From assembly GCA_022823725.1 (NCBI GenBank), contig JAJEHL010000007.1, positions 24,434-88,433 of the forward strand: DNA of 64,000 nucleotides, in the 5' to 3' direction. This document shows, one piece after another, positions 26,150 through 37,900 of the stretch. Both the position numbers and the translations under genes were made by a program. The notes under the pieces were generated by a model that worked only from the letters and a program-made list of their open reading frames with translations, did no database searches and was not told the origin of the DNA. This DNA comes from Candidatus Latescibacterota bacterium. Its GTDB lineage: Bacteria; Latescibacterota; UBA2968. Positions within the stretch are counted from its first letter, which is position 1. Each line of letters starts with the position of its first letter.

Positions 26150-26565
26150 TCGTCGTGCCCCCCGCGTTCTACAAAGCGGACTTTAATGGGCAATTTCTGG
26201 CCGGCCAATTTAATTGCGCGTCGCGCGCTTTCGCGCGGCACGCCCTCAATTTCAAACATGATCCGCCCGGGTTTGATGACTGCTACCCAGTATTCGGGAT
26301 TGCCTTTGCCTTTTCCCATACGGGTCTCTGCTGGCTTAACTGTAAGGGGTTTATCTGGAAAAACGCGAATCCAAATTTTCCCACCGCGTTTCAATGATTT
26401 GGAAATCGCCACTCGGGCAGCTTCGATCTGTCTGTTGGTAATCCATCCCGGTTCAAGGGCCTGCAAACCGTATTCGCCAAAAGAAATATTAGCCCCTCGA
26501 GAGGCCATACCTTTGCGACGGCCCCTTTGCTGCTTTCTCCATTTAACCCGTTTTGGCATTAACAT
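26146..26565 (-). CDS. rplP: Ribosomal protein uL16
   Basis: 139 residues. [16 protein letters not shown] and the [19 protein letters not shown] region are diagnostic; the protein helps to position the A-site tRNA. The first ATG is seven bases from AGGAG and is preferred to the ATG two codons later. Confidence 0.97.
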   Translation of the reverse strand: MLMPKRVKWRKQQRGRRKGMASRGANISFGEYGLQALEPGWITNRQIEAARVAISKSLKRGGKIWIRVFPDKPLTVKPAETRMGKGKGNPEYWVAVIKPGRIMFEIEGVPRESARRAIKLAGQKLPIKVRFVERGGHDE

Positions 26566-26587
26566 AATAGCGCTCCTGTCCCTACGC

Positions 26588-27238
26588 TTAAGTTGCCAGA
26601 AGGACGTCCTGGCCCATTTTTTCCCCGTGACAGATCCAAACTTTTACCCCTACAGTACCCGAGGTTGTATAAGCAGTAGATCTGGCATAGTCTATGTCAG
26701 CGCGAAGTGTATGGAGTGGAACACGCCCTGCAGGCTCTGATTTTTCAACGCGAGACATTTCCGCTCCACCAAGACGGCCTCCACACACAACTTTAATCCC
26801 TTCAGCCCCCATGCGCACCGCCGAAGCAACGGCTTTTTTCATTGCACGGCGAAATGAGACCCGTTGCTCGAGTTGTCGGGAGATATTATCAGCGACGAGT
26901 TGGGCGTTGAGTTCCGGTCGCTTAATTTCGTTAATGTTGATATAAATTTCTTTACCTGTCAGATGCTTTAACTCATCTCGCAATTTATCGACCTCTGCGC
27001 CTTTGCGCCCAATTACAATCCCAGGACGAGCAGTGTGAATCGAAATTGTCACCCGCTTAGGCGCACGATCAATGTCTATTTGTGCGACGCTTGCTCGCTG
27101 CAGACGGCTGGTAATATATCGTCTGAGCATGAGGTCTTCTTGAAGCAGACTGGCAAAATCGCGATTGGCAAACCAGCGCGAGCGCCAATCTTTGACAATC
27201 CCTAACCTCACTCCGATTGGATGCGTTTTCTGGCCCAA
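26588..27238 (-). CDS. rpsC: Ribosomal protein uS3, TTG start
   Basis: 216 residues. [14 protein letters not shown] opens the protein; the KH domain has [19 protein letters not shown] (GRKG loop) and the C-terminal domain [19 protein letters not shown]. Start codon is TTG, with AGGAG six bases before it; no ATG is in a suitable place. S3 has mRNA helicase activity at the entry channel. Confidence 0.97.
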   Translation of the reverse strand: MGQKTHPIGVRLGIVKDWRSRWFANRDFASLLQEDLMLRRYITSRLQRASVAQIDIDRAPKRVTISIHTARPGIVIGRKGAEVDKLRDELKHLTGKEIYININEIKRPELNAQLVADNISRQLEQRVSFRRAMKKAVASAVRMGAEGIKVVCGGRLGGAEMSRVEKSEPAGRVPLHTLRADIDYARSTAYTTSGTVGVKVWICHGEKMGQDVLLAT

Positions 27239-27247
27239 AGTGATCTC

Positions 27248-27589
27248 CTATTCCTCGTCTGAAACAACCAGCGTTATGTGGCTATATCGCTTGCGAATCA
27301 TACCAGCAGCACCACGTGGCTGAGGACGCAACCGCTTTAACGCGATACCTCCATCAACAAATGCTTCTTTCACAAAGAGTGCTTCTTCAGCCGCGGATTC
27401 TTCTTCGCGGTTGATCGCATTTGCAACCGCGGATTGCAAGGTGCGCTCTACTACACGCGCGGCCTTCTTAGGTGTAAATTGAAGGATGTGGAACGCTTCT
27501 TCCACATCTTTACCCCGCACGAGATCAACCACCTGTCGTACCTTGCGCGGTGAAATTCTTGAATAGCGCAATATCGCCCGAGCTTCCAT
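27248..27589 (-). CDS. rplV: Ribosomal protein uL22
   Basis: 113 residues. MEARAILRYSRISPRKVRQVVDLVRG and the C-terminal RGAAGMIRKRYSHITLVV are the family signatures. The beta-hairpin between them lines the exit tunnel near macrolide sites. Confidence 0.98.
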   Translation of the reverse strand: MEARAILRYSRISPRKVRQVVDLVRGKDVEEAFHILQFTPKKAARVVERTLQSAVANAINREEESAAEEALFVKEAFVDGGIALKRLRPQPRGAAGMIRKRYSHITLVVSDEE

Positions 27590-27611
27590 TTAAAATTCCC
27601 GTCTCAAAATA

Positions 27612-27902
27612 TCATTGCAAAGAAGTGGCGCGTTCAGTAGATCGTCCTGCACGCGCGCCCCGATGCGTACGCGTGGGGGCAAATTCACCGAGTTTGTGTC
27701 CCACCATGTTTTCTGTAATATAAACGGGGATAAATTTATTTCCATTGTGTACAGCCAGTGTATGGCCAACAAATTCTGGCGCGATTGTCGATCGTCTCGC
27801 CCATGTCTGAATAACCCGCTTATTACCAGCTTTATTCATCTGCTCGATCTTTTTTATGAGACTCGGCTCAATAAAAGGCCCTTTTTTAATTGACCGTGCC
27901 AT
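27612..27902 (-). CDS. rpsS: Ribosomal protein uS19
   Basis: 96 residues. [15 protein letters not shown] and [21 protein letters not shown] are characteristic. It pairs with S13 in the 30S head. Order rplB-rpsS-rplV is as in the S10 operon. Confidence 0.98.
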   Translation of the reverse strand: MARSIKKGPFIEPSLIKKIEQMNKAGNKRVIQTWARRSTIAPEFVGHTLAVHNGNKFIPVYITENMVGHKLGEFAPTRTHRGARAGRSTERATSLQ

Positions 27903-27918
27903 AAAATAATACTCCTGA

Positions 27919-28743
27919 TTACTTGCGTCGCTGAATGATCATTTGGTCAGATTTATTTTTCTTTTTTCGCGTTTTATATCCTTTTGTGGGTTGCCCCCAG
28001 GGCGTCACTGGATGCCTGCCGCCTGTTGCCCGACCTTCTCCACCACCGTGAGGATGATCAATTGGGTTCATAGCAACACCACGCACTTTTGGACGTTTGC
28101 CCAACCAGCGAGTCCGTCCCGCTTTTCCGACAACGACATTTTCATGCTCTAAATTGCCGACCTGCCCAATGGTCGCATAACACGATACCAAGACCTGCCG
28201 ACGCTCGCCAGAAGGCAGACGAAGAGTTGCAAAATTGCCTTCTTTAGCCATCACCTGAATTTCAGCACCCGCCGAGCGACCAATTTGTCCGCCTTTTCCT
28301 GGCTTGAGTTCTACATTGTGCACATTGCTACCCAAAGGAATATTCGCCAGAGGAAGCGCGTTGCCAGGGCGAATCTCTGCATCTGCACCAGAGGCGACCT
28401 CATCGCCAACACTTAAGCCAATTGGTGCCAAAATATAGCGTTTTTCACCATCGACATAATGCAAGAGTGCAATGCGTGCCGATCGATTTGGATCGTACTC
28501 AATGCTATGCACAATTGCAGACACACCGACTTTATCGCGCTTGAAATCAATTCGACGATACTGGCGCCGATGCCCGCCACCGCGACGACGGCTCGTGATA
28601 CGCCCCCGATTATTGCGTCCCCCAGATTTTTTATTGGGTTCAACAAGTGATTTCTCAGGTGTATTTTTGGTAATCTCTTCAAAAGAAGAGACTGTCTTAA
28701 ATCGCAACGAAGGCGTTAATGGGCGAAACTTCTTGACCGGCAT
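27919..28743 (-). CDS. rplB: Ribosomal protein uL2
   Basis: 274 residues. The protein has [19 protein letters not shown] near the N-terminus, and [20 protein letters not shown] with the conserved His near the C-terminus. It is needed for subunit association and peptidyl transfer. Confidence 0.98.
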   Translation of the reverse strand: MPVKKFRPLTPSLRFKTVSSFEEITKNTPEKSLVEPNKKSGGRNNRGRITSRRRGGGHRRQYRRIDFKRDKVGVSAIVHSIEYDPNRSARIALLHYVDGEKRYILAPIGLSVGDEVASGADAEIRPGNALPLANIPLGSNVHNVELKPGKGGQIGRSAGAEIQVMAKEGNFATLRLPSGERRQVLVSCYATIGQVGNLEHENVVVGKAGRTRWLGKRPKVRGVAMNPIDHPHGGGEGRATGGRHPVTPWGQPTKGYKTRKKKNKSDQMIIQRRK

Positions 28744-28748
28744 GAGAT

Positions 28749-29024
28749 TTATCCTTCAAAGAAGTCGATGCTGTGTCCATCGGCAAGGGTGACAACGGCC
28801 TTTTTCCAGTTGGAACGACGGCCCTGAAATCGTCCAAGTCGTTTGATCTTACCGTGCACTGTGCTCGTATTGACTTTTACGACCTCGACCTCAAACATAG
28901 CTTCAACCGCACGCTGGATATCGACTTTGTTTGCACCGCGGAGAACTTCAAATACATATTTATTCTGACTTTCTTGCAAATTAGAAGCCCGCTCTGTAAT
29001 AATGGGACGCCGAATAATCTGCAT
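28749..29024 (-). CDS. rplW: Ribosomal protein uL23
   Basis: 91 residues from ATG at 29024: [19 protein letters not shown] at 29036, overlapping the rplD stop and close to a G-run, is a possible alternative start adding four residues. [20 protein letters not shown] is the tunnel-exit loop. It docks trigger factor and SRP. Confidence 0.94.
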   Translation of the reverse strand: MQIIRRPIITERASNLQESQNKYVFEVLRGANKVDIQRAVEAMFEVEVVKVNTSTVHGKIKRLGRFQGRRSNWKKAVVTLADGHSIDFFEG

Positions 29025-29032
29025 AGAATTTT

Positions 29033-29665
29033 TCACGAGGCCCCCCACAGAGCTTGAATGCGAGAAACTGCGCCGCATGTGAGAACAAGAACATCGGCAT
29101 TGACCACATCATAAGTGGAAACTTGCGAAACGGGTAATACGGAAAGTCTGGGGATATTCCGACAAGATTTGACGGTATTTTCAGCAACACCATCTGTCAA
29201 GAGCAATATCTTTTGTCCCTGAATTTCAAACATTTGTGTCATCTGTGCCATTCGCTTTGTTTTCGGCTCCTCAAGCTCAAAATCTTCCAGGACAGATATG
29301 GATCCGCCGAGTGCTTTTTGCGAAAATGCCGAGCGTATAGCCAGTTTTTTGACCTTCCTGGGCACCCGTTCCTGAAAATGCCTCGGTCTGGGACCATGGG
29401 CTATCCCACCGCCGATCAAAATAGGCGACCCAGCAGTGCCCTTACGAGCGCGACCTGTACCTTTTTGTCGGTACATTTTCCGTTTTGTCCGATTGACTTC
29501 TGAGCGAGTTTTTGTCGAGGCATTGCCCTGCCGCTGATTGGTCAAATACGCTTTAACAACATAATAGATTGCGTCAGCCGATGGTTCAATTCCAAAAACT
29601 GTTTCGGGCAACTCCATCGAGCCAACTTCTTCACCTTCAAGATTGCAAACATCAACAGATGCCAT
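29033..29665 (-). CDS. rplD: Ribosomal protein uL4
   Basis: 210 residues. The loop KTRSEVNRTKRKMYRQKGTGRARKG-type segment (here NRTKRKMYRQKGTGRARKG) reaches into the exit tunnel, and GGGIAHGPRPRHF is conserved. In other bacteria L4 represses the S10 operon; no S10-leader structure was recognised here. Confidence 0.97.
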   Translation of the reverse strand: MASVDVCNLEGEEVGSMELPETVFGIEPSADAIYYVVKAYLTNQRQGNASTKTRSEVNRTKRKMYRQKGTGRARKGTAGSPILIGGGIAHGPRPRHFQERVPRKVKKLAIRSAFSQKALGGSISVLEDFELEEPKTKRMAQMTQMFEIQGQKILLLTDGVAENTVKSCRNIPRLSVLPVSQVSTYDVVNADVLVLTCGAVSRIQALWGAS

Positions 29666-29682
29666 AATAGCCTTACCTCAAA

Positions 29683-30306
29683 TCAGTTGCGCTTCTCAAT
29701 AACAACCGTAGCTCCCTTACCGCCTGGCACGGCACCTTTTAAGAGGAGCAAGTTTTGATCGGTATCTACACTCACGACCTTTAAGCCCCGAACAGTTACC
29801 TGCTCGTCACCCATATGGCCTGCCATGCGCATCCCCTTAAACACCCGTGAAGGATTCGAGCTTTGACCTATTGAACCAGGCGCGCGATGCCGGTCTGATT
29901 GTCCATGGGTTTTGGGGCCACCTCTGAATCCGTGACGCTTGACACCGCCCTGAAATCCACGACCTTTTGATCGGGCAGTGATATCGACTACCTCGCCTGC
30001 CTCAAACATACTGACATTGAGCGTCTCGCCTATAGCATATTCGGAGACATCATCAACGCGAAATTCTGCAAGACCTCGATGGGGATTAACACCTGCCTTC
30101 TTGAAAACCCCCTGATCCGCGCGGTTTAGCCGATTGGACCGAATCTCATCATATCCAATTCTCAAAGCCAAATACCCATCCGAATCCCTATTTTTAATCT
30201 GGACAATAGGACACGGAACAACTTCGAGAACTGTGACAGGCACCAGCATTTCTGCGTCATCAAATGCCTGAGTCATACCGATTTTTTTTCCAATCAATCC
30301 CAGCAC
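29683..30306 (-). CDS. rplC: Ribosomal protein uL3, GTG start
   Basis: 207 residues. LGLIGKKIGMTQAFDD opens it; the tip loop has FQGGVKRHGFRGGPKTHGQSD with the usual MRMAGHMG further on. The start is GTG five bases from AAGGTG. L3 starts 50S assembly together with L24. Confidence 0.97.
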   Translation of the reverse strand: MLGLIGKKIGMTQAFDDAEMLVPVTVLEVVPCPIVQIKNRDSDGYLALRIGYDEIRSNRLNRADQGVFKKAGVNPHRGLAEFRVDDVSEYAIGETLNVSMFEAGEVVDITARSKGRGFQGGVKRHGFRGGPKTHGQSDRHRAPGSIGQSSNPSRVFKGMRMAGHMGDEQVTVRGLKVVSVDTDQNLLLLKGAVPGGKGATVVIEKRN

Positions 30307-30308
30307 GA

Positions 30309-30617
30309 TTACACCTTGATTTCAATATCGATACCCGCAGGTAGATCCAGTTTCATCAGAGCATCTACCGTTTGGGGTGTTGAGTTGTGAATGTCGATAA
30401 GGCGCTTGTGTACGCGCATTTCAAACTGCTCACGCGCTTTTTTATCGACATGTGGAGATCGCAATACCGTATAGAGCGAACGCCGCGTCGGCAGAGGAAT
30501 GGGACCTGATATGAGCGCCCCAGTCCGTTTTGCTGTCCGAACAATTTCTTCAGCGGAACGATCCAGTGCATTGTGGTTGTATGCTTTTAGTCTAATTCTA
30601 ATTTTTTGTGCAGGCAC
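30309..30617 (-). CDS. rpsJ: Ribosomal protein uS10 (NusE), GTG start
   Basis: 102 residues. [19 protein letters not shown] and [21 protein letters not shown] are the family signatures. Besides its place in the 30S head it is the NusE transcription antitermination partner of NusB and NusG. GTG start with AAGGGAAG upstream. It follows tuf by 20 bases, so str and S10 groups are joined. Confidence 0.97.
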   Translation of the reverse strand: MPAQKIRIRLKAYNHNALDRSAEEIVRTAKRTGALISGPIPLPTRRSLYTVLRSPHVDKKAREQFEMRVHKRLIDIHNSTPQTVDALMKLDLPAGIDIEIKV

Positions 30618-30637
30618 AAGGCTTCCCTTTGCGGTTC

Positions 30638-31831
30638 TTATTCAACAATTTCAGTAATCACACCCGAGCCAATGGTTCGACCGCCTTCCCGCACGGCAAA
30701 TCGCAGTTCGGTTTCCATAGCGATTGGCGTAAACAGTTCCACAGACATGGTCACATTATCGCCGGGCATCACCATTTCTACACCTTCGGGCAACTCTACC
30801 TTGCCAGTCACATCCGTTGTACGAAAATAGAACTGGGGTTGATAGCCGGTAAAGAAGGGCTTGCTCCGTCCACCTTCTTTATCTGTCAGCACATAAACTT
30901 CGCCTTTAAACTTTTTGTGGGGGGTCACGGAACCTGGTTTGGCAACCACCATGCCGCGTTCAAGATCCTCTTTGTCAACACCGCGAAGCAACAAACCGAC
31001 ATTGTCACCAGCCCTGCCCTCATCGAGCAGTTTGCGGAACATTTCCACGCCCGTAACTGTTGTCTTGCGACTTTCGCGAATGCCCACAATCTCAACTTCC
31101 TCACTGACATTGACCACACCGCGTTCAATGCGCCCAGTACCTACGGTGCCTCGCCCGGTAATCGTAAACACATCCTCAACTGGCATCAAAAAATCTTTGT
31201 CAATCTCGCGCACAGGCTCTGGAATATTTTCATCTACGGCTTCCATCAACTCCCAGATACAGGCACAATCTTCGGAATCGGGATCGTCAGACTCTAAAGC
31301 CTTGAGAGCAGATCCCTGAATCACTGGCACATCATCACCGGGAAAGTCGTATTGATCCAACAACTCGCGGACTTCCAGATCGACCAGTTCGAGCAATTCT
31401 TCATCATCGACCATATCGACTTTATTCATAAATACTACGATAGAAGGCACATTAACCTGGCGTGAAAGCAGAATATGCTCGCGGGTCTGAATCATGGGAC
31501 CATCTGCGGCACTAACGACCAGAATCGCGCCATCCATCTGCGCGGCGCCCGTGATCATGTTCTTCACATAGTCAGCATGTCCGGGACAATCTACGTGGGC
31601 ATAGTGCCGATTTTCTGTCTGGTACTCCACATGGGCCGTATTAATGGTGATTCCACGCTCTTTTTCTTCGGGTGCTTTGTCAATGTCATCAAAGGGCATA
31701 AAATCGGCAAGTCCCTTGGCTGCCAGCGTCTTGGTAATAGCGGCAGTCAGCGTGGTTTTACCGTGATCGACATGCCCAATTGTGCCGATGTTGACATGAG
31801 GTTTGTCCCGTTCAAATTTTTCCTTCGCCAT
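30638..31831 (-). CDS. tuf: Elongation factor Tu
   Basis: 397 residues. GTP-binding motifs: GHVDHGKTT (G1), DCPGHADY (G3) and NKVDM (G4); effector region [13 protein letters not shown]. It delivers aminoacyl-tRNA to the ribosome. An acidic stretch ([17 protein letters not shown]) replaces the usual shorter segment after GSALKAL. This is the only tuf in the window; the frequent second copy before tRNA-Trp is missing. SD is AGGAGG. Confidence 0.98.
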   Translation of the reverse strand: MAKEKFERDKPHVNIGTIGHVDHGKTTLTAAITKTLAAKGLADFMPFDDIDKAPEEKERGITINTAHVEYQTENRHYAHVDCPGHADYVKNMITGAAQMDGAILVVSAADGPMIQTREHILLSRQVNVPSIVVFMNKVDMVDDEELLELVDLEVRELLDQYDFPGDDVPVIQGSALKALESDDPDSEDCACIWELMEAVDENIPEPVREIDKDFLMPVEDVFTITGRGTVGTGRIERGVVNVSEEVEIVGIRESRKTTVTGVEMFRKLLDEGRAGDNVGLLLRGVDKEDLERGMVVAKPGSVTPHKKFKGEVYVLTDKEGGRSKPFFTGYQPQFYFRTTDVTGKVELPEGVEMVMPGDNVTMSVELFTPIAMETELRFAVREGGRTIGSGVITEIVE

Positions 31832-31876
31832 ATTTTCCTCCTAAAAAGATCGAACGAAAGTAATAAATGCGTTCGC

Positions 31877-33970
31877 TTAAGTTGCAAATACATTGACTGA
31901 AGAGAGAATGTCTTCAGCGATGCTCTGCGGCATTTCCTCAAATTTGGAAAATTCCATTGAATAAATCGCGCGGCCCTGTGTGATAGACCGCAACTTTGTT
32001 GCATAACCAAACATTTCACTCAGCGGCACAGTAGCCGAAATGACCTGTGCATCGGGGCGGTTGACAATGCCTACAATATGCCCTCGACGCGCATTCAAGT
32101 CACCCATAACATCGCCCATATAATCTTCGGGCACAACGACTTCCACATCAAAAACAGGTTCCATAAGATAAGTTTTAGCCCTTCTGGCAGCCTCTTGAAA
32201 AGCCATTGAACCTGCAATCTTGAAGGCTATTTCAGAAGAATCAACATCGTGATAGGAACCGTCAAACAATTCGACTTTAACATCATCTATTGGATATCCC
32301 GCTAAGACTCCCCCCGTCATCGCTTCCTGAATTCCCGCACGCACGGCAGAGATATATTCAGACGGAATTGCACCGCCCGTAATTTTGTTTTCAAAAACAA
32401 GTCCCTTACCAGACTCACCGGGTTCCATATTGATAACAACATGACCGTATTGACCACGACCACCACTTTGGCGGACAAAGCGCCCGTGAATATTTTGAAC
32501 AGCGTTGCGGATGGCCTCTTTGTAAGTGACCTGTGGTTTGCCAACATTGGCCTCAACCCTGAATTCGCGTTTGAGGCGATCTACAATGATCTCCAGATGC
32601 AATTCACCCATTCCCGAAATAATGGTCTGTCCAGTGTCGGGATCAACAGCTACGTGAAAAGTCGGGTCTTCTTCGGTCAACTTGCTCAATGCGACGCCAA
32701 GCTGATCCTGATCAGCCTTGGTTTTTGGCTCAATTGCCACAGAAATTACGGGCTTGGCAAACTCCATTGCTTCCAGTATCACAGGCTCTTTTTCATCGCA
32801 CAGCGTCTCTCCTGTTGCCGTGTCTTTTAGCCCAACAACAGCTGCGATATCACCCGCGAACACCGCATCAATCTCTTCCCTCTTATCTGCGTGCATTTGC
32901 AACATACGTCCGATGCGCTCGCGTTTGCCCTTGTTGGCATTGAGAACATAAGAACCTTTATTTAGCTGACCTGAATATACGCGGAAGTAAGTCAACCGCC
33001 CGACATAAGGATCTGTCATCACTTTAAAAGCCAAAGCCGCAAAAGGTACTTCGTCGGAAACCGGACGAGAAACCCCAATGTCGAAATTTTTGAGATCGTG
33101 TCCCACAATTTCCGGCACATCAGGAGGCGAGGGCAAATATGCGACAATAGCATCTAGCAAACGCTGCACACCTTTATTCTTAAAAGCCGACCCACATAGC
33201 ACAGGCACCGCAGCACTGTTGATTACAGCCTGACGCAAAGCAGATCTAATCTCATCTTCGCTGATATCTTCACCTTCGAGAAATTTTTCCATCAAGGTAT
33301 CGTCAAAATCTGACACAGCTTCCAGCAATTGCTCGCGGCCTTCATAGGCGCGTTCTGCCAGATCGTTTGGAATACTATCTTCCGTAAACCTGGTGCCTAA
33401 AGAATCATCCTCGTATGTCACGAGTTTCATCTTGATCAAATCAATCAAGCCCGTAAACATCTCCCCAGCCCCCACGGGCAACTGAACGGGAACAAAATTG
33501 GACACCAACCTTTCACGCATCATTTCTACTACGCGGTCAAAATCGGCACCCGTGCGATCCATTTTGTTGATAAATGCAATCCGGGGGACGGAATATTTAT
33601 CGGCCTGACGCCAGACAGTCTCCGATTGGGGTTCAACACCTCCAACCGCGCAAAACAGCCCTACAGCACCATCTAAAACGCGCAATGACCGCTCGACTTC
33701 GGCAGTAAAATCAACATGCCCGGGCGTATCGATAATATTGATGCGATGGTCATCCCAAAAACACGTTGTAGCCGCCGACGTAATGGTAATGCCACGCTCG
33801 CGCTCTTGAGCCATCCAGTCCATGGTGGCCGCACCATCGTGCACCTCTCCCATCCTGCGCAAAATACCCGTATAATAGAGAATTCGCTCGGTTGTGGTGG
33901 TTTTGCCTGCGTCGATGTGCGCCATAATTCCGATATTTCGGGTGCGCTCTAAGTCGTATTTTTTGGCCAT
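31877..33970 (-). CDS. fusA: Elongation factor G
   Basis: 697 residues. [19 protein letters not shown] (G1), DTPGHVDF (G3) and NKMDRTGA (G4) form the GTPase site; domains III-V follow, with [16 protein letters not shown] in domain IV. It drives translocation. The ATG at 33970 gives [16 protein letters not shown]; a GTG three codons earlier, touching the rpsG stop, is the alternative. Confidence 0.97.
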   Translation of the reverse strand: MAKKYDLERTRNIGIMAHIDAGKTTTTERILYYTGILRRMGEVHDGAATMDWMAQERERGITITSAATTCFWDDHRINIIDTPGHVDFTAEVERSLRVLDGAVGLFCAVGGVEPQSETVWRQADKYSVPRIAFINKMDRTGADFDRVVEMMRERLVSNFVPVQLPVGAGEMFTGLIDLIKMKLVTYEDDSLGTRFTEDSIPNDLAERAYEGREQLLEAVSDFDDTLMEKFLEGEDISEDEIRSALRQAVINSAAVPVLCGSAFKNKGVQRLLDAIVAYLPSPPDVPEIVGHDLKNFDIGVSRPVSDEVPFAALAFKVMTDPYVGRLTYFRVYSGQLNKGSYVLNANKGKRERIGRMLQMHADKREEIDAVFAGDIAAVVGLKDTATGETLCDEKEPVILEAMEFAKPVISVAIEPKTKADQDQLGVALSKLTEEDPTFHVAVDPDTGQTIISGMGELHLEIIVDRLKREFRVEANVGKPQVTYKEAIRNAVQNIHGRFVRQSGGRGQYGHVVINMEPGESGKGLVFENKITGGAIPSEYISAVRAGIQEAMTGGVLAGYPIDDVKVELFDGSYHDVDSSEIAFKIAGSMAFQEAARRAKTYLMEPVFDVEVVVPEDYMGDVMGDLNARRGHIVGIVNRPDAQVISATVPLSEMFGYATKLRSITQGRAIYSMEFSKFEEMPQSIAEDILSSVNVFAT

Positions 33971-33979
33971 CTTATTCAC

Positions 33980-34447
33980 TTACCAGCGATAATGCGCAAA
34001 TGCGCGATTAGCTTCTGCCATGCGATGCGTTTCTTCTCGTCGCTGCATTGCACGTCCTTGTCCGTTTGCTGCATCCATAAATTCACCGGCCAAACGCTGA
34101 GCCATCGTTTTTTCGCTCCGTTCTCTGGCAAATAAAATCAACCAGCGAATAGACAGCGCAAGACGTTCATCGGGACGGACTTCTTCTGGCACCTGGTAAG
34201 TCGCACCACCGACGCGGCGCGACCTCACCTTGACGACAGGTTTGACATTGTCAAGTGCTTTTTCAAAAGTCTCTAAACCGGAATTTTCACTTCGCGCTTC
34301 AACCAGATCAAGCGCTTCGTAAAAAATTTGCTCCCCAACACTCTTTTTGCCCTTGCGAAACAAGCAGTTGACAAAACGCGTCACCAACAGACTGCTGTAT
34401 TTGGGATCTGGAGCCAGATGTCGTTTTTCCGCTCGCCGTTTTCGCAT
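33980..34447 (-). CDS. rpsG: Ribosomal protein uS7
   Basis: 155 residues. [19 protein letters not shown] and the C-terminal [25 protein letters not shown] are diagnostic. It nucleates the 30S head. A strong intercistronic hairpin lies just upstream (34474-34503). Confidence 0.98.
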   Translation of the reverse strand: MRKRRAEKRHLAPDPKYSSLLVTRFVNCLFRKGKKSVGEQIFYEALDLVEARSENSGLETFEKALDNVKPVVKVRSRRVGGATYQVPEEVRPDERLALSIRWLILFARERSEKTMAQRLAGEFMDAANGQGRAMQRREETHRMAEANRAFAHYRW

Positions 34448-34473
34448 ATCGGGATATACCTTTTTTACAATAA

Positions 34474-34503
34474 GGGGGATACACCACCAAGGTGGTATCC
34501 CCC
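34474..34503 (-). promoter_or_regulatory. Intercistronic rpsL-rpsG hairpin
   Basis: Minus-strand stem GGGGGATACCACC paired with GGTGGTGTATCCCCC (one bulge). It lies between rpsL and rpsG, the place where S7 represses translation in enterobacteria, and the following bases are not T-rich enough for a terminator. A protein-binding or processing role is inference. Confidence 0.55.
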
Positions 34504-34531
34504 ATGTTTATCGAATAATAGGCACTTGGGA

Positions 34532-34903
34532 TTAACCCGCTTTTTTTGTGCCGTATTTGGAACGACCCTGCTTGCGGTCTTCCACGCCAGTTGTGTCGAG
34601 TACGCCCCGCAGAATGTGATACCGAACCGAAGGAAGATCCTTGACGCGACCACCTCGGATGAGTACCACGGAGTGCTCCATGAGATTGTGTCCTTCACCT
34701 GGAATATAGGCTGTTACTTCAAGACCATTTGTCAACCTGACACGCGCTACTTTGCGCAGAGCAGAATTGGGCTTTTTGGGCGTTGTAGTATAGACACGTG
34801 TACAAACACCGCGTTTTTGAGGACAGGCTCTCAAAGCAGGTGCGGAAGAACGCTTGCGCTTGGTTTTCCGCCCCTTCCGAACCAGTTGATTAATTGTGGG
34901 CAA
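34532..34903 (-). CDS. rpsL: Ribosomal protein uS12, TTG start
   Basis: 123 residues from TTG at 34903, five bases after AAGGAGG; this gives (M)[12 protein letters not shown] and the usual length. The decoding loop [16 protein letters not shown] carries the Lys at which streptomycin resistance changes occur in other species. First gene of the str group, directly behind its own promoter. Confidence 0.97.
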   Translation of the reverse strand: MPTINQLVRKGRKTKRKRSSAPALRACPQKRGVCTRVYTTTPKKPNSALRKVARVRLTNGLEVTAYIPGEGHNLMEHSVVLIRGGRVKDLPSVRYHILRGVLDTTGVEDRKQGRSKYGTKKAG

Positions 34904-34932
34904 CTCAACCTCCTTAAATATGGGAGACTTGT

Positions 34933-34961
34933 AATATACCTGGTACAATAGTAGCTGTCAA
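34933..34961 (-). promoter_or_regulatory. Internal promoter between rpoC and rpsL
   Basis: Minus strand TTGACA, 17-base spacer, TATATT; the -35 box overlaps the rpoC stop. It would start transcription about 25 bases before the rpsL TTG and drive str, S10, spc and alpha genes. Confidence 0.7.
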
Positions 34962-37900
34962 GCATTAATTGGAGGTAAGCCAACGCTTTCAGTGCTCTCT
35001 TCTGCGAGGGCTTCAAAGACCTGCGATTCTTCCACCACATCTGTATCCAAATCGCGATATTTCAAAGCACCTGTACCCGCGGGAATGAGGTGTCCGATGA
35101 TCACATTTTCCTTTAATCCCAACAGCGCGTCAACTTTACCCTGTACTGCTGCTTCGGTAAGCACGCGGGTAGTTTCCTGGAAAGACGCTGCCGAAATGAA
35201 ACTCTCGGTCAAAAGAGAGGCTCGGGTAATCCCCAACAAGACGGGATTGTTAGTTGCGGGATCGCCCCCTTCAGCGATGACCTTTTCATTTTCCTCGAGG
35301 AAGCGGAACCGGTCAACGAGTTCGTCTTCGAGAAAATTGGTATCTCCAGGATCTGTCACCTGCACTTTCTGCAACATCTGCCGGACTATGGTTTCAATAT
35401 GCTTGTCATTGATTTTCACACCCTGGAGCCGATAAACCTGCTGAATTTCGTCAAGGAGATATTCCTGGACTTTCCGGTCTCCCAGAATAGCCAGAATATC
35501 GTGTGGATTTACCGACCCCTCAGAGAGACGATCACCGGCGGTCACATGATCTCCTTCTTGTACGCGCAGATGTCGTCCGTAGGGAATGGTGTATTTTTTT
35601 TCTTCGCCCTCATCAGCCGTGACCAGGACAACACGCGAGCCTCTCACCATACCACCAAAACGCACCGAGCCGTTGATTTCTGTTACCACAGAAGCCTCTT
35701 TGGGGCGGCGCGCCTCAAAAAGTTCAGCAACACGCGGCAAACCACCTGTAATATCTCGTGTTTTGCTGCGTTCTCGCGAAATTTTAGCCAGCGTATCGCC
35801 AGCTTCTACTCGATCGCCATCGCGCACCACCAGACGCGCTCCCAGGGGAATGATATAATGGCCCAGTTCTTCGCCATCTTCATCAACAACCAGAATGTGC
35901 GGAGATAGGGTGCGATCTCGGTGCTCAATCACGACCAGTCCAGCAATGCTGGTGGTTTCATCAATCTCTTCGCGATATGTCATCCCTTCTACGAGATCCA
36001 CAAACTGAACCCTACCAGCTTTGGGCGATACAATTACATTATTATAGGGGTCCCATTCGTAGAGTGCCTGGTCCTCTTCCACATCTTGTCCCTCCCGCAC
36101 GCGCAACACAGCTCCATGCGGTACATGGTAGTGCCCCCCCCTTACACGCCCCTGATCATCCTGCACTTCGATCTCACCATTCCGACCAACCACAACCCAC
36201 GAATTTTCATCGCGCTGGACAGACTCGAGATGCGTAAAGATGACTTTTCCCGCACGCTTTGCACCAATCTCAGCCTGCTCGGCAATGCGGTTGGTAGTAC
36301 CACCAATATGAAAAGTGCGCAATGTCAGTTGCGTTCCCGGTTCACCCACACTCTGGGCAGCGATAACACCCACAGCCTCTCCAATATCAACAGGTAGCCC
36401 GGTGGCGGGATTGCGACCATAACAGGCCATACAGACCCCTCGCCGAGTTTCACACGTCAGTACGGATCGCACAAAGACGCCTTCAATGCCTGCATCGGCA
36501 ATTTTATCGGCCAATTCTTCATCCAATAAAACGCCTGAGTCAACAATGCGATCACCTGTAATGGGGTCTTCCACATCCTCTCGCACTGTGCGTCCTACAA
36601 TGCGGTCAGACAGCGATTCAACAACCTCTTCTCCTTCTTTCAAGGCTTCCATTTCAATGCCTAATATCGTTCCGCAATTGGCTTCAGAAATAACCACATC
36701 TTGCGACACATCCACCATGCGACGCGTCAAGTATCCCGCTTCAGCGGTCTTCAGGGCCGTATCGGCCAGACCCTTGCGGCTACCGTGCGTCGAAATAAAA
36801 TACTCGAGCACGGTCAGACCTTCTTTAAGCGACGAAATAATAGGTGTTTCAATAATTTCGCCAATCGCTCCCGTCAATTTCTTTTGCGGTTTATTCATCA
36901 GCCCGCGCATACCACCGAGTTGCTTGATCTGGTCGTCGTTGCCTCGCGCGCCTGAATCCTTCATAATCCAGATCGAATTGAAGCCATTTTCGGCTTTTTC
37001 AAATGCACCAATCATGGCCTGGGCAATGTGATTAGTCGTATGCTGCCACACATCAATCACTTTGTTGTAGCGTTCGCCCTCAGTAATAGCTCCAATCGCG
37101 TGTTGTTCAATAATTTTTTCTACTTCTTCCATAGCACCGGTAATCAACTCTTCCTTTTCGGGAGGCACGACCACATCGCTCACCGCAATCGAAATACCCG
37201 ACCGCGTCGCATAATCGTATCCCAATTTCTTCAATCCATCGAGAAAATCTGTCGTAATGCGGTTGCCATACCGACTGTGGACTTCAGAAGAAACTTTGCG
37301 GATGCCTTTGTCATCGATCAACTCATTGACAAAGGGCATCGTTTCTGGGATAATTTCATTAAAAATAACGCGCCCAACTGTAGTTATCAAAAGTTTGCCA
37401 TCAATGCGAACGCGAACGGCTTCGTGCAAGCCAATGCGTTCAAAATCATACGCCATGCGAGCTTCACCGGTACTGCTAAAGGTTTTGAGGTCCTCTTCCT
37501 TACCGTGAACAATTTTTGTCAGATAATACAGGCCCAATGCTATTTCCTGGGGTTTATCGACCACAACAGGAGACCCATCGGCGGGTTTGAGCAAATTGTT
37601 TGAAGACAGCATCAATACCCGCGCTTCTATCTGGGCCTCAAAAGAAAGTGGCAGATGCACGGCCATTTGATCACCGTCAAAATCGGCATTAAATGCCGCA
37701 CAGACCAGAGGATGAATGCGAATGGCTTTGCCTTCCACGAGCACGGGTAAAAACGCCTGAATCCCCAGGCGGTGCAATGTCGGGGCGCGATTGAGTAAAA
37801 CGCAGTGATCCTGAATAATTTCTTCGAGGATATCCCATACTTCGACGCGTTCGCGTTCGACCAATTTCTTTGCACTTTTAACGGTTTGCACAAGCCCCTT

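Noticed and set aside
30608..31297. Long + strand reading frame of 229 codons opposite tuf
   Set aside because: It lies wholly antisense to a clear EF-Tu gene, has no family resemblance, and arises from the codon bias of tuf.
31832..31876. Separate promoter for tuf
   Set aside because: The 45-base gap has a good ribosome-binding site but no -35/-10 pair.
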